DNA from: Niabella sp.
GTDB taxonomy: Bacteria; Bacteroidota; Bacteroidia; Chitinophagales; Chitinophagaceae
NCBI GenBank assembly: GCA_017744715.1
Contig: JAGIAT010000001.1
Coordinates: 558,001-622,000 of the forward strand
DNA: 64,000 bases
Reading direction: 5' to 3'
Positions within the stretch are counted from its first letter, which is position 1. Every line of letters begins with the position of its first letter. Shown piece by piece: positions 45,341-53,282 of this stretch. The notes below the pieces were generated by a model, which was not told where the DNA came from, searched no databases, and worked only from the letters and a program-made list of their open reading frames with translations. The translations under genes were made by a program, and so were the position numbers.

Positions 45341-45378
45341 GTACCCGGTCCATACAGTATTGGCCGGGTACTTTTTTT
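45341..45378 (+). terminator. Intrinsic terminator after the astacin-like gene
   Basis: GTACCCGG and CCGGGTAC form a perfect 8-bp stem around a 15-nt loop, followed by seven T. Confidence 0.88.
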
Positions 45379-45408
45379 AACAGGTGTAAAACCGTAATTT
45401 TAGGTGCT

Positions 45409-46290
45409 ATGGGGTTATTAAAGATCTTAATTATCGGATTGCTGCTGCTATGCTGCAATGCGTTCCCGCTTTGTGCACAAAAGAATGAAATCCGTGTATT
45501 AACCGGTTACGGCAACTCCAACCTGCATTGGTCCATTGCGGGCAATACCGATGGTAAAAACCCGGATATTTTATCCGAGCTGGCCTGGAGCCGGTTAAGG
45601 GGAACCGTCTGGAATGCCGGGTTGCGCTATTCCTTTAATAAAAAATGGGGGTTAGAACTTGGAGCCGGGTACCACCATATCACAAAGGGACGGGTAACGG
45701 ATAAAGATTATGCGCAGGATAACCGGCAGGGCAATTATTACAACGAGGAATTTAACAGTCAGGGAAAGGCGCTGACGGCAGATGCCGTGTTGCAGTATCA
45801 TATCGGAAATTTATCCGGCTTTCAGATCCGTCCATTCGTCGGGTACACCCTGCAAAAGCAGGAAGCGTTGCTCTTAGGCGATGAAGACTGGGAACGGGAC
45901 CTGCACAGCTCCTACAAAACCACATGGATGGGCGCACAGGCCGGGGTTAATGCATCGCGAACGTTTAACCGGCTGGATCTGCGGATTGATCTTGCTACCG
46001 GGTTGTTGGCCTACCGTGCAGCCGCACTGTGGAATCTGATTGACAAATTTGCAAAGCCGGTAAGTTTCCGGCATTACACAGAAGCATACCAGCTAAAAGG
46101 GAACGTAGAAATCGGTTATACGTTAGGAGCACGGCTGCGGATTATGGGGTATTGCCGCATGGCACATGCAGATGCGTGGAAGGGTACCGACAGGGCTTAT
46201 TATAGCGATGGCAGTACCATTGATACCCGGCTAAACTGGGTAACCACTACCACCACTGCCTTCGGAGCCGGGCTGGGCTACCTGTTTTAA
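45409..46290 (+). CDS. Predicted outer-membrane beta-barrel protein
   Basis: 293 aa. Signal peptide MGLLKILIIGLLLLCCNAFPLCAQ. The mature part alternates polar and hydrophobic residues in strands of about ten residues (GTVWNAGLRYSF; KKWGLELGAGYHHI; QIRPFVGYTLQ; RLRIMGYCRMA) and ends in TTAFGAGLGYLF, a final barrel strand with terminal Phe. The DILSELAWSRLRG stretch recalls omptin-like barrels, but the omptin catalytic residues are not recognised. Transport or structural role unknown. Confidence 0.75.
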   Translation: MGLLKILIIGLLLLCCNAFPLCAQKNEIRVLTGYGNSNLHWSIAGNTDGKNPDILSELAWSRLRGTVWNAGLRYSFNKKWGLELGAGYHHITKGRVTDKDYAQDNRQGNYYNEEFNSQGKALTADAVLQYHIGNLSGFQIRPFVGYTLQKQEALLLGDEDWERDLHSSYKTTWMGAQAGVNASRTFNRLDLRIDLATGLLAYRAAALWNLIDKFAKPVSFRHYTEAYQLKGNVEIGYTLGARLRIMGYCRMAHADAWKGTDRAYYSDGSTIDTRLNWVTTTTTAFGAGLGYLF

Positions 46291-46648
46291 CGGATACTTT
46301 TGGAGCATACCGCTGCATTTTTAATGCCGGATGCGGGCGTTATACCGCCCTGGTAGGCCTGCATATTCCTGCCTGAACATAATCGTTGTGTTTTTCCCGG
46401 CGGCTGTTTTCATGTTCATCATTTAAAGCTTTAGTACGGATGGGCTTCTTCATTTCAGGAAGCGGCGTTTTAGTTCGGTATCTGCGCAGGTACGTGGTAA
46501 TGGATCTGCCTTTCAAAGCCATTTTTGTTGTTTGGTGATTTTTAGATAAAATTAATTTTTTCGTTATAATTATGAATAAATACTATTTTTAACAGGATTA
46601 GTGTAGCGTAAATTATTTTTTATCTAACCAAACCGAATAATCAGAACG
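46291..46648. other. Intergenic stretch with one doubtful small minus-strand frame
   Basis: 358 bp. A 60-codon basic reading frame on the minus strand (46340-46522, starting MALKGRSITTYLRRY) has no known family; its reality is uncertain. The last 100 bp before the glycosyltransferase are very AT rich and should hold its promoter. Confidence 0.4.
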
Positions 46649-47932
46649 ATGCATTATGGAATTATTACGTTCGGCTCCAGGGGCGATGTACAGCCCTATA
46701 TAGCCTTGGCGCTGGAGCTCATTCAACAAGGCCGCAGTGTGAGCATTGTAGGAAATGAAAATTTTTCCGATTTTGTAGCTACCTACGGGATCCCGTTTCA
46801 TCCGCTTCCGGTGGATTCACAAAAAATACTGCAGTCGCCGGAAATAACAGGAATTCTTAAATCCGGCAATGTGATCACTTACCTAAGGGCGTTAGGAAAG
46901 ATCATCCGGAAAGGGCAGGCGGCCGTTCTGCAAACGATGGCGGGTAGTTGTGTAACATTTGATGTGCTGATTGCAACCCCGCTTACCGTGGCATGGGTAT
47001 TTTCGGTAGCAGAATGCCTGAACAAACCCTGGGCCATTGTTCAGCTAACCGTTCCTTCGGTACCAACGGCGGTGTTTCCCTACCTGGGGCTTGATTTTTT
47101 TAATGCACCGGCCTATAACCGGTTTACCTACCGGCTGATGCGCTGGCTTTTCTGGAAAGAACATAAAAAGGACATCCAGGAACAACGGGCGTTGTTAAAA
47201 TTACCGCCGCTTGAAAAACCGTTGCCGGAAAAGATCGATGCGCAGCAGGTGTTGCAATTGCATGCATTTAGCCGCTTTCTCCTCGGGCGGCCTTCCGACT
47301 GGCCGGCGGGTGCCGATATCACCGGGTTTTTAGATCTTAAGGCGGCCGGACAGGATTCCGGTACGGAGCAGGCGATCAGCCACTGGCTGGAACAGGGCAC
47401 ACCTCCGGTTTATATCGGCTTTGGCAGCTTCCCCGTTCCCGATCCCACCATTTTTTACGGTATCCTGGAACATTTACTGAACCATACAGACGAGCGTTAT
47501 ATTTTTTGCCAGGGCTGGAGTAAGCCCACGGAACTACCTCAAAGTTCACGGATTTTCGAAGTAAAGTCCATTGATCATTCCTGGTTATTCCCGCAGTGCA
47601 AGCTGGCGGTTGTACATGGCGGAATTGGAACGGTTGGTGCCGGGCTTCGCGCTAAAATACCGGTAGTAGTGGTTTCTGTTCTGGGTGATCAGCCGATCTG
47701 GGGACGGTTTGTTAAACGGAAGGGTTGGGGAGCGCATCTTCCGTTTAAGAAGCTAACGCCGCAAAAACTTTTACAGGCCATCCGCGCTGCGGATCAGGAT
47801 GCGGTCAGGACATCGGTGCGGCAGGTGGGCAGCATGATGGAACAGGAGAACGGCGCTGCGGAAGCGGTTTCCAGACTGGAGGCCTATTTTAAAATACCGG
47901 CACAGGCCATCCGGATGCCGGCAGACGTTTAG
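46649..47932 (+). CDS. UGT-like (GT1) glycosyltransferase
   Basis: 427 aa, GT-B fold. N-terminal acceptor domain opens GIITFGSRGDVQPYIALAL, the sterol/lipid glucosyltransferase signature. The C-terminal donor domain has PPVYIGFGSFPVPDP and the HGGIGTVGAGLRAKIPVVVV block, where the His and Glu/Asp-Gln (DQPIWG) bind the nucleotide sugar. Relatives glycosylate sterols, carotenoids, macrolides or flavonoids. It may act on a lipid or pigment, but it is not adjacent to the pigment-like operon on the other side of the tandem repeats. Confidence 0.9.
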   Translation: MHYGIITFGSRGDVQPYIALALELIQQGRSVSIVGNENFSDFVATYGIPFHPLPVDSQKILQSPEITGILKSGNVITYLRALGKIIRKGQAAVLQTMAGSCVTFDVLIATPLTVAWVFSVAECLNKPWAIVQLTVPSVPTAVFPYLGLDFFNAPAYNRFTYRLMRWLFWKEHKKDIQEQRALLKLPPLEKPLPEKIDAQQVLQLHAFSRFLLGRPSDWPAGADITGFLDLKAAGQDSGTEQAISHWLEQGTPPVYIGFGSFPVPDPTIFYGILEHLLNHTDERYIFCQGWSKPTELPQSSRIFEVKSIDHSWLFPQCKLAVVHGGIGTVGAGLRAKIPVVVVSVLGDQPIWGRFVKRKGWGAHLPFKKLTPQKLLQAIRAADQDAVRTSVRQVGSMMEQENGAAEAVSRLEAYFKIPAQAIRMPADV

Positions 47933-48183
47933 CGGTATTATTGTAAATAAGATTCCTGCTCCGGGCCAATGCGGTGTTTTATTGCCGCTGATGCGCAGAT
48001 TACGCACGGGAGGATCAATTTATAATTGATCGTCGTTGCCGTTGGTACTGCAAACCCTGGCTTCTATTCGCTTAACACCTGACCTTGACCGGGATGGTGC
48101 ATGAAGGCGTATATTGTTCCGGGTTCTGCGCAACTGCTTTGAGCGGTGTAAATCCTGCAGATTGCGGTTTTTTTTAACGCAAC
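47933..48183. other. Non-coding lead-in to the tandem array
   Basis: About 250 bp. Contains a perfect inverted repeat GATCAATT-TAT-AATTGATC at 48013-48031 and stretches such as GATGCGCAGATTACGCACGG that look like degenerate dispersed intergenic repeats. No gene seen. Confidence 0.5.
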
Positions 48184-48711
48184 GGGCGCAAGGCTTTCGC
48201 AAGGTTCGCTATGCGCAGCAATATAAATGTTGGCCGTATAGCCATTGCGGCCCTGGCGGATTCTTTGCGGCCCTTGCGTTTAAACTTTTACTACAGAACA
48301 GCAATGGGCGCAAGGCTTTCGCAAGGTTCGCTATGCGCAGCGATATAAGTGTTGGCCGTATAGCCATTGCGGCCCTGGCGGATTCTTTGCGGCCTTTGCG
48401 TTTAAACTTTTACTACAGAATAGCAATGGGCGCAAGGCTTTCGCAAGGTTCGCTATGCGCAGCGATATAAGTGTTGGCTGTATAGCTATTGCGGCCCTGG
48501 CGGATTCTTTGCGGCCTTTGCGTTTAAACTTTTACTGCAGAACAGCAATAGGCGCAAGGTTTTCGCAAGGTTCGCTATGCGCAGCGATATAAGTGTTGGC
48601 CGTATAGCCATTGCGGCCCTGGCGGATTCTTTGCGGCCCTTGCGTTTAAACTTTTACTACAGAACAGCAATGGGCGCAAGGCTTTCGCAAGGTTCGCCGT
48701 GCACAGCGTTT
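48184..48711. repeat. Tandem repeat array, 122-bp period, about 4.3 copies
   Basis: Copies begin at 48184, 48306, 48428, 48550 and 48672 (each GGGCGCAAGGCTTTCGCAAG or a one- to two-base variant), so the period is exactly 122 bp. Four copies are complete and the fifth stops after about 38 bp. Copies differ at only a few positions each. The end of each unit (CCTTGCG) and the start of the next (CGCAAGG) are complementary and can form a hairpin at every junction. The period is not a multiple of three, so open frames inside it shift from copy to copy and are not believed to be coding. Confidence 0.93.
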
Positions 48712-48825
48712 TTTATTTTGAACGTATTGCCGGTAGGCCTTGGAAATAAATCAGCGGAGCGCTGCGTTGCATTTCATCCGGGGATCAGCGGGAAACAACG
48801 GTCTGTTTAACCCATCAACAACGCA

Positions 48826-50496
48826 TCATCGTGCCGTTTTTTGCTGCGCCTTTTTAAGCATGGCTTCTGCATGTTCCCGCTCACCATGGTTGGCAATTTC
48901 GAGGGTTAACGCTTTTTGATAATATTGAATGGCTTTTTTATAATCCTTGTTCTTAAACGTATAATCGCCGGCAATGATATAGCTGTTGTAAAACCCGGGG
49001 TTTGCTGCTACCAGGCTGTCGGCATTGATGGTTTTACCATCCTGGATCGCCGCCCGGTAATTCCGGAAGGCCTCAAACCGCCTGAATTCAGGTGTATATA
49101 CAAACGGATCGGCCGGGATGGTATACTGCGCTTCATTGATCTCCCGGTTCTGTTTCATGCCCTGCAACGCAAATACTTTTTTAAGATCGTAACATACAAA
49201 GGCCCCCAGCTGCCAGGGGGTGGTAGACACCCATACCCGCAATTGCTGCGGCTCAAATACAATTGAATGGTGTGCAATAAACTGGTTCACCGCCTTTTCA
49301 TTTCCCAGTCCGATGTCGGCATTGTTCATGCCCCGGTAATCGCGCAGGACCTCAATGGTCTTTTGCACGGAGTTCTTCCCGTTTGCGGTTAACAGCTGGT
49401 TCAACCGGTTATAGCGGTAAACCGACGAACTTTTTTCACGCATCTCTTTATTAGGTTCCGAATTCCAGAAAGTACTGCTTTGAAAATGATTGGTACACAG
49501 GATCTCGTTTTTATGCGGATCATATATGGCCAGTGAGTCTGGTGTTTTTTCGATGATCACCGCCTTATTGTCGGCAGCGGACCCTACCAGGAACGATTCC
49601 GATACAAACATTTTCCGTTTCTGAGCAATGGCCACGGCTTCTTCAATGTTCTTTGCATATTGAACGATCTCACGTGCCACCAGCGAAACGGGTGTGGCGG
49701 CTCCGGTAGGATAGCTGCTCTTGGCGGCATTGATGGTAACGGTAAGGCCCTTTTCATTCATACCGGAAACCACGCCGGTAAACCCGCCCCAGGTAACGCT
49801 CATAAATTTATAACCGCCGGAAGGATTTACAAAAGCAATGATCTTATTCTTTGCAAAATCGTCGCCCACGTAAAAATCAAAATTACGGCCAATGATCATC
49901 GTGCTGTCTTCTGAAGCCGCTCCCCAGGTACCAAAGGAGGTACAGCCTACCAGTGCCAGGTTTTGCAGGGCATGGCCGATATCATGGGCCGAATGATAAT
50001 TCAGGATGCGCTGGTATTTGTCGCCGATATAACCATAGTTATCCGAGGCCGACCGCGATACGCCGTAGATCTCTTCTTTAAATTCTTCCGCCACATAATC
50101 CGGTAACTTCCGGTTAAAGAAGCCGATGAAGTATTTTAGAAAATGCCTGTAAAAGTTGGAAGGCACCATTTTATTGATCTGCGCACTGAAATAATCTTCC
50201 TGTAATTGCACCAGCTCTTTGCTCAGCTTGCCATTGATGACACCCCGTTCAAAGGGAGCGCCTTCTACATACAATTCATACAAACCGGAATTGCTTTTGC
50301 GGAACCAACTGTTGTTGATGGTATATAAACCCGGGTCTGGCTGCTGCCGCTGTAGCCGGAGGGCGCTGGTATCCTTTATTTGGGGATCAGGAATGTCTGA
50401 TACCCATACGAGGTAAGCAAATAACAACCCGAACAGTAAAACAATCACGGCCAGTACCCGTAACAGTCTTCGTAAAAATTTACTCTTTTTAAGCAT
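48826..50496 (-). CDS. C45-type (AAT-like) Ntn hydrolase with TPR tail
   Basis: 556 aa. One N-terminal membrane anchor (LRVLAVIVLLFGLLFAYLVW), then an Ntn-hydrolase domain with the candidate nucleophile Cys near residue 184 in LVGCTSFGTWG and GRNFDFYVG and SVTWGGFTGVVSGMNEKGL typical of acyl-CoA:6-aminopenicillanate acyltransferase (C45) proteins. The last 80 residues form a TPR-like pair (YKKAIQYYQKALTLEIA). Genes of this family occur in flexirubin-type clusters of Bacteroidota; the substrate is unknown. Its start overlaps the oxidoreductase stop by 8 nt, so they are coupled. Confidence 0.88.
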   Translation of the reverse strand: MLKKSKFLRRLLRVLAVIVLLFGLLFAYLVWVSDIPDPQIKDTSALRLQRQQPDPGLYTINNSWFRKSNSGLYELYVEGAPFERGVINGKLSKELVQLQEDYFSAQINKMVPSNFYRHFLKYFIGFFNRKLPDYVAEEFKEEIYGVSRSASDNYGYIGDKYQRILNYHSAHDIGHALQNLALVGCTSFGTWGAASEDSTMIIGRNFDFYVGDDFAKNKIIAFVNPSGGYKFMSVTWGGFTGVVSGMNEKGLTVTINAAKSSYPTGAATPVSLVAREIVQYAKNIEEAVAIAQKRKMFVSESFLVGSAADNKAVIIEKTPDSLAIYDPHKNEILCTNHFQSSTFWNSEPNKEMREKSSSVYRYNRLNQLLTANGKNSVQKTIEVLRDYRGMNNADIGLGNEKAVNQFIAHHSIVFEPQQLRVWVSTTPWQLGAFVCYDLKKVFALQGMKQNREINEAQYTIPADPFVYTPEFRRFEAFRNYRAAIQDGKTINADSLVAANPGFYNSYIIAGDYTFKNKDYKKAIQYYQKALTLEIANHGEREHAEAMLKKAQQKTAR

Positions 50497-51991
50497 TTCT
50501 TATTTTATCCACCAGGGTATCGTCATTTAATAATAAGAAGCAGGTCAATACCGCAGAAAGCGAAGTTCCTAAAATTCCGTGCAAATTGAGGCTTTGGCCT
50601 GTTAAAAACAGGTTGGGGATTTTAGTGCGCGGGCTGATCACCGTTTGTAAGGGATTGTTGTAGTCCTTTTGGATGCCGTACATGGAACCATCTTCCAACC
50701 CGATATAGTCCCGGTTGGTGAGCGGGGTGGCGGCATAGTTGTGCTGAACATTGGCTACAATTTCCGGAAACCGTTCGTTTACCAGGGCCAGTAGCTGATC
50801 CGTTTTTTGCTTTTTAAAGGCTTCGTAATCCGCTCCGCGCGCGGCTTCTTTGCCTACCCGGTTACAGGTATCTTTCCACTGTGCTACATCCCTGAACCAC
50901 ATGGGCGTGAGTACGGAAACCGTAGCGGCATAGCGGGGATCGGTCCGGTCCGGGGTAAAGTACAATCCATAACCCAGGGGCCAGCTGGCTTCCGTATAGT
51001 CGTTCATGTTCCATAAATACCCTTCTTTATGAAAATAGTAGTTGTGATTTTTGTAAGGAACAGAATGCGGCTTTAAAACAAGATGGAGCGAAAAAGACGA
51101 TACCGTATTGGGCAGCCCGGTGATCCGCTTGCGGTAGATGTTTTTTAACAACGCGGAATCCGTAACCTGTAAGGTGACTGCAGGATTGATATTGGAGATA
51201 ACATACCGGGCGGTGACCGTGTTTCCGTTTTCTGTTTCTATATGCGAAATGGTTCCCCCGGTTTCCACGATTCTTGTCACTTCACAATTGCGGATAATGG
51301 TGCCGCCCTGTTTTTTGATTTCGGCCGCCAGTAATTTTGCGATCTGTGAGCCGCCATCCACGCATTTCCAGCTGCTTTCGATATAACTGTTTATAATGAG
51401 CGCATGTACATGAAAAGGTGTTTTATCGGCAACGCCCGAATAGAGGAGGTTGTTGCCAGCGAGCACGGCCTGTAATGTTTTATCGGTTGTAAGGGATGCA
51501 ATGGTTGCCTGCGCACTCAAACCCAGCACTTCGTCTTTCACCGATGCGTCATCCGTCGTTAACTGATAGAGCGGGAATTTGCTGCAAACCGTCTTTACGA
51601 GCTCGCAGTAGCGGGTAATGGCTGGTTCTTCTTCGGGGAAATCGGCTACAAGGTTTTTGATAAATGCAGTATACCCCTGGCTTTGCACATATACTTTTGG
51701 GTCGCCTTCCAGCAGGATATGGTCAAACGCTGTTTCCATCTGCTCAAGCCGCAACCGGTCCATGATACCCGCGTATTTGAAAACCTGGTAAAGGTTCTGT
51801 CCTTTGTCCAGTCCACCGATATAATGTACACCGGTATCAAAAATCTGTTTATTGCGCGCAAAAGTTTGCAGGTTGCCGCCCAGTTGTTTGTTCTTTTCAA
51901 TGATACATACCCGCAGCCCTTCCTTACCCAGAATGGAGCCGCATAAAAGCCCGCCAAGGCCACTTCCGATGATGATGACGTCGTAATGCAT
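50489..51991 (-). CDS. FAD-dependent oxidoreductase, phytoene-desaturase-like
   Basis: About 500 aa from the ATG at 51991, which places the dinucleotide-binding DVIIIGSGLGGLLCGSILGKEG directly at the N terminus; an upstream in-frame ATG runs into hxlR. Further motifs are VCIIEKNKQLGGNLQTF, GGSQIAKLLAAEIKKQGG and the C-terminal FAD motif NLFLTGQSLNLHGILGTSLSAVL. This carotenoid-isomerase/desaturase class is a usual member of flexirubin and aryl-polyene clusters. It starts 10 nt after the HxlR stop and overlaps the C45 gene, so all three are probably one transcript. Confidence 0.9.
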   Translation of the reverse strand: MHYDVIIIGSGLGGLLCGSILGKEGLRVCIIEKNKQLGGNLQTFARNKQIFDTGVHYIGGLDKGQNLYQVFKYAGIMDRLRLEQMETAFDHILLEGDPKVYVQSQGYTAFIKNLVADFPEEEPAITRYCELVKTVCSKFPLYQLTTDDASVKDEVLGLSAQATIASLTTDKTLQAVLAGNNLLYSGVADKTPFHVHALIINSYIESSWKCVDGGSQIAKLLAAEIKKQGGTIIRNCEVTRIVETGGTISHIETENGNTVTARYVISNINPAVTLQVTDSALLKNIYRKRITGLPNTVSSFSLHLVLKPHSVPYKNHNYYFHKEGYLWNMNDYTEASWPLGYGLYFTPDRTDPRYAATVSVLTPMWFRDVAQWKDTCNRVGKEAARGADYEAFKKQKTDQLLALVNERFPEIVANVQHNYAATPLTNRDYIGLEDGSMYGIQKDYNNPLQTVISPRTKIPNLFLTGQSLNLHGILGTSLSAVLTCFLLLNDDTLVDKIRNA

Positions 51992-52001
51992 AAGTTTCAG
52001 A

Positions 52002-52391
52002 TCACGCAGGAGCAATGCCGGCCGCATTTTTGGTGGTGGCGGTTTTTTTGTTGCGCAGCTTATTGCCCCAATCGGAAATACCCTGCAGCATGGGGCCTGC
52101 CGACTTTCCGAGCGTGGTGAGCTCGTATTCTACCTTTGGGGGTACTTCAGGATATACAATGCGCCGGATCAGGCCATGCTGCTCCAGCTCTCTTAACTGT
52201 GCAATCAGCATGCGTTCGGATACACCGGGAATTGATTTTAATAATTCGTTGTACCGCATCTTCCCGTATAAAAGGTTAAAAAGAATGGTCGGTTTCCATC
52301 TGCCGCCAATGATGGATAAGGCGTGTACAACGCCGCAGTTCCGGATCAGTTGCGCCTCGTTCAGGGCATTGGTGGAGTTTATTTTGCGCAT
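52002..52391 (-). CDS. HxlR-family winged-helix regulator
   Basis: 129 aa. MRYNELLKSIPGVSERMLIAQLREL is the HxlR recognition region (split: RYNELLKSIPGVSERML), followed by the wing YPEVPPKVEYELT. A single conserved Cys near residue 19 (LIRNCGVVHALSIIGGRW) matches the redox-sensing cysteine of YodB/HypR proteins, which react with quinones or other electrophiles. It is divergent from the SDR gene with a shared palindrome between them, and 10 nt upstream of the oxidoreductase. It probably represses both directions. Confidence 0.92.
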   Translation of the reverse strand: MRKINSTNALNEAQLIRNCGVVHALSIIGGRWKPTILFNLLYGKMRYNELLKSIPGVSERMLIAQLRELEQHGLIRRIVYPEVPPKVEYELTTLGKSAGPMLQGISDWGNKLRNKKTATTKNAAGIAPA

Positions 52392-52396
52392 ACTTA

Positions 52397-52440
52397 CTTT
52401 TTTGTTAGTACCTGATAATTTTATAAGTACTTGTAAAAAT
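52397..52440. promoter_or_regulatory. Palindromic operator candidate between hxlR and the SDR gene
   Basis: Half-sites TTTTTGTTAGTAC and GTACTTGTAAAAA are nearly complementary (TTTTTnnnAGTAC and GTACTnnnAAAAA) around a 13-nt centre, with AGTAC at 52407-52411 and GTACT at 52427-52431. HxlR dimers bind GTAC-containing palindromes of about this size. Confidence 0.6.
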
Positions 52441-52483
52441 ATAAATATCCACTCAATTTTACGGTTTCATTTAAAAAATTACT

Positions 52484-53224
52484 ATGAAACAATTAGAGGG
52501 TAAAACAGCATTGGTAACCGGTGGCAGCCGGGGCATAGGAGCGGCCATTGCACAGCGGTTGGCACGGGAAGGGGCACAGGTTGCATTAACGTACAAGGCT
52601 TCGCCGGAGAAGGCGGCCGGAGTGGTAAAAGCAATTGAAGCCCAAAATGGAAGGGCGATTGCCATTGAGGCAGACAGTGCCGATCCGCGGGCAATGGTAA
52701 ATGCGGTGGAAACAACCGTACGGGAACTGGGCAGGCTGGATGTGCTGGTCAATAACGCAGGTATTGGTGTGTATAAGGACATCAGTGAATTTACCGTAAA
52801 TGATTTTGATGCGATTGTGGCAGTGAATATACGGGCCGTTTTTATGGCGGTAACTTCGGCCCTGCCTCATTTGAAGAGCGGCAGCCGGATCATTACGATT
52901 GGCAGTTGCCAGGCAGAACGTATGCCCGGCCCGGGTGGAGCCCTGTATGCAATGAGCAAAAGTGCGCTTGTGGGTTTTACAAAGGGTATTGCCAGGGACC
53001 TGGGCCCCAAAGGGATTACGGCCAACCTGGTACATCCCGGTCCTGTGGATACGGATATGAACCCGGCAAACGGGCCTGCTGCGGATTTTCAACGTTCGCT
53101 GATGGCCGTGGATACTTTTGGCACCGGTGATGAGGTTGCTGCGATGGTGGTGTATCTGGCCGGACCGGAAAGCCGGTACATAACCGGGGCCGGCTTTTTG
53201 ATAGACGGCGGCACCAATATCTAA
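52484..53224 (+). CDS. Short-chain dehydrogenase/reductase (SDR)
   Basis: 246 aa classical SDR. TGGSRGIGAAIA binds the cofactor, with the Arg after the Gly-Ser favouring NADP; NNAGIG, the catalytic Ser in IGSCQAER and YAMSKSALVGF (Y-x3-K) are intact. The substrate is unknown; FabG-like and quinone/aldehyde-reducing relatives look alike. Being divergent from an HxlR-type regulator suggests induction by reactive electrophiles or quinones. It converges with the MMPL fusion gene, separated by a hairpin. Confidence 0.93.
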   Translation: MKQLEGKTALVTGGSRGIGAAIAQRLAREGAQVALTYKASPEKAAGVVKAIEAQNGRAIAIEADSADPRAMVNAVETTVRELGRLDVLVNNAGIGVYKDISEFTVNDFDAIVAVNIRAVFMAVTSALPHLKSGSRIITIGSCQAERMPGPGGALYAMSKSALVGFTKGIARDLGPKGITANLVHPGPVDTDMNPANGPAADFQRSLMAVDTFGTGDEVAAMVVYLAGPESRYITGAGFLIDGGTNI

Positions 53225-53252
53225 GTGATTCCTGTAGCATCAATGGAACGGT

Positions 53253-53282
53253 AAGCGTGGTGCATTCAGCCACGCTTATTTT
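53253..53282. terminator. Terminator between the SDR and MMPL-fusion genes
   Basis: AAGCGTGG (53253-53260) and CCACGCTT (53270-53277) form a perfect stem followed by ATTTT on the plus strand. The right arm overlaps the stop codon of the minus-strand fusion gene. Confidence 0.78.

Noticed and set aside
46340..46522. 60-aa basic protein on the minus strand
   Set aside because: No family, signal or promoter box supports it; kept only as a note in the intergenic entry.
48184..48711. CRISPR array
   Set aside because: The 122-bp units are almost identical along their whole length with no variable spacers, and no cas genes are near.
48114..48810. Open frames of 118 and 77 codons inside the tandem repeats
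   Set aside because: The 122-bp period shifts the frame in each copy, the products have odd composition and no family is recognised.
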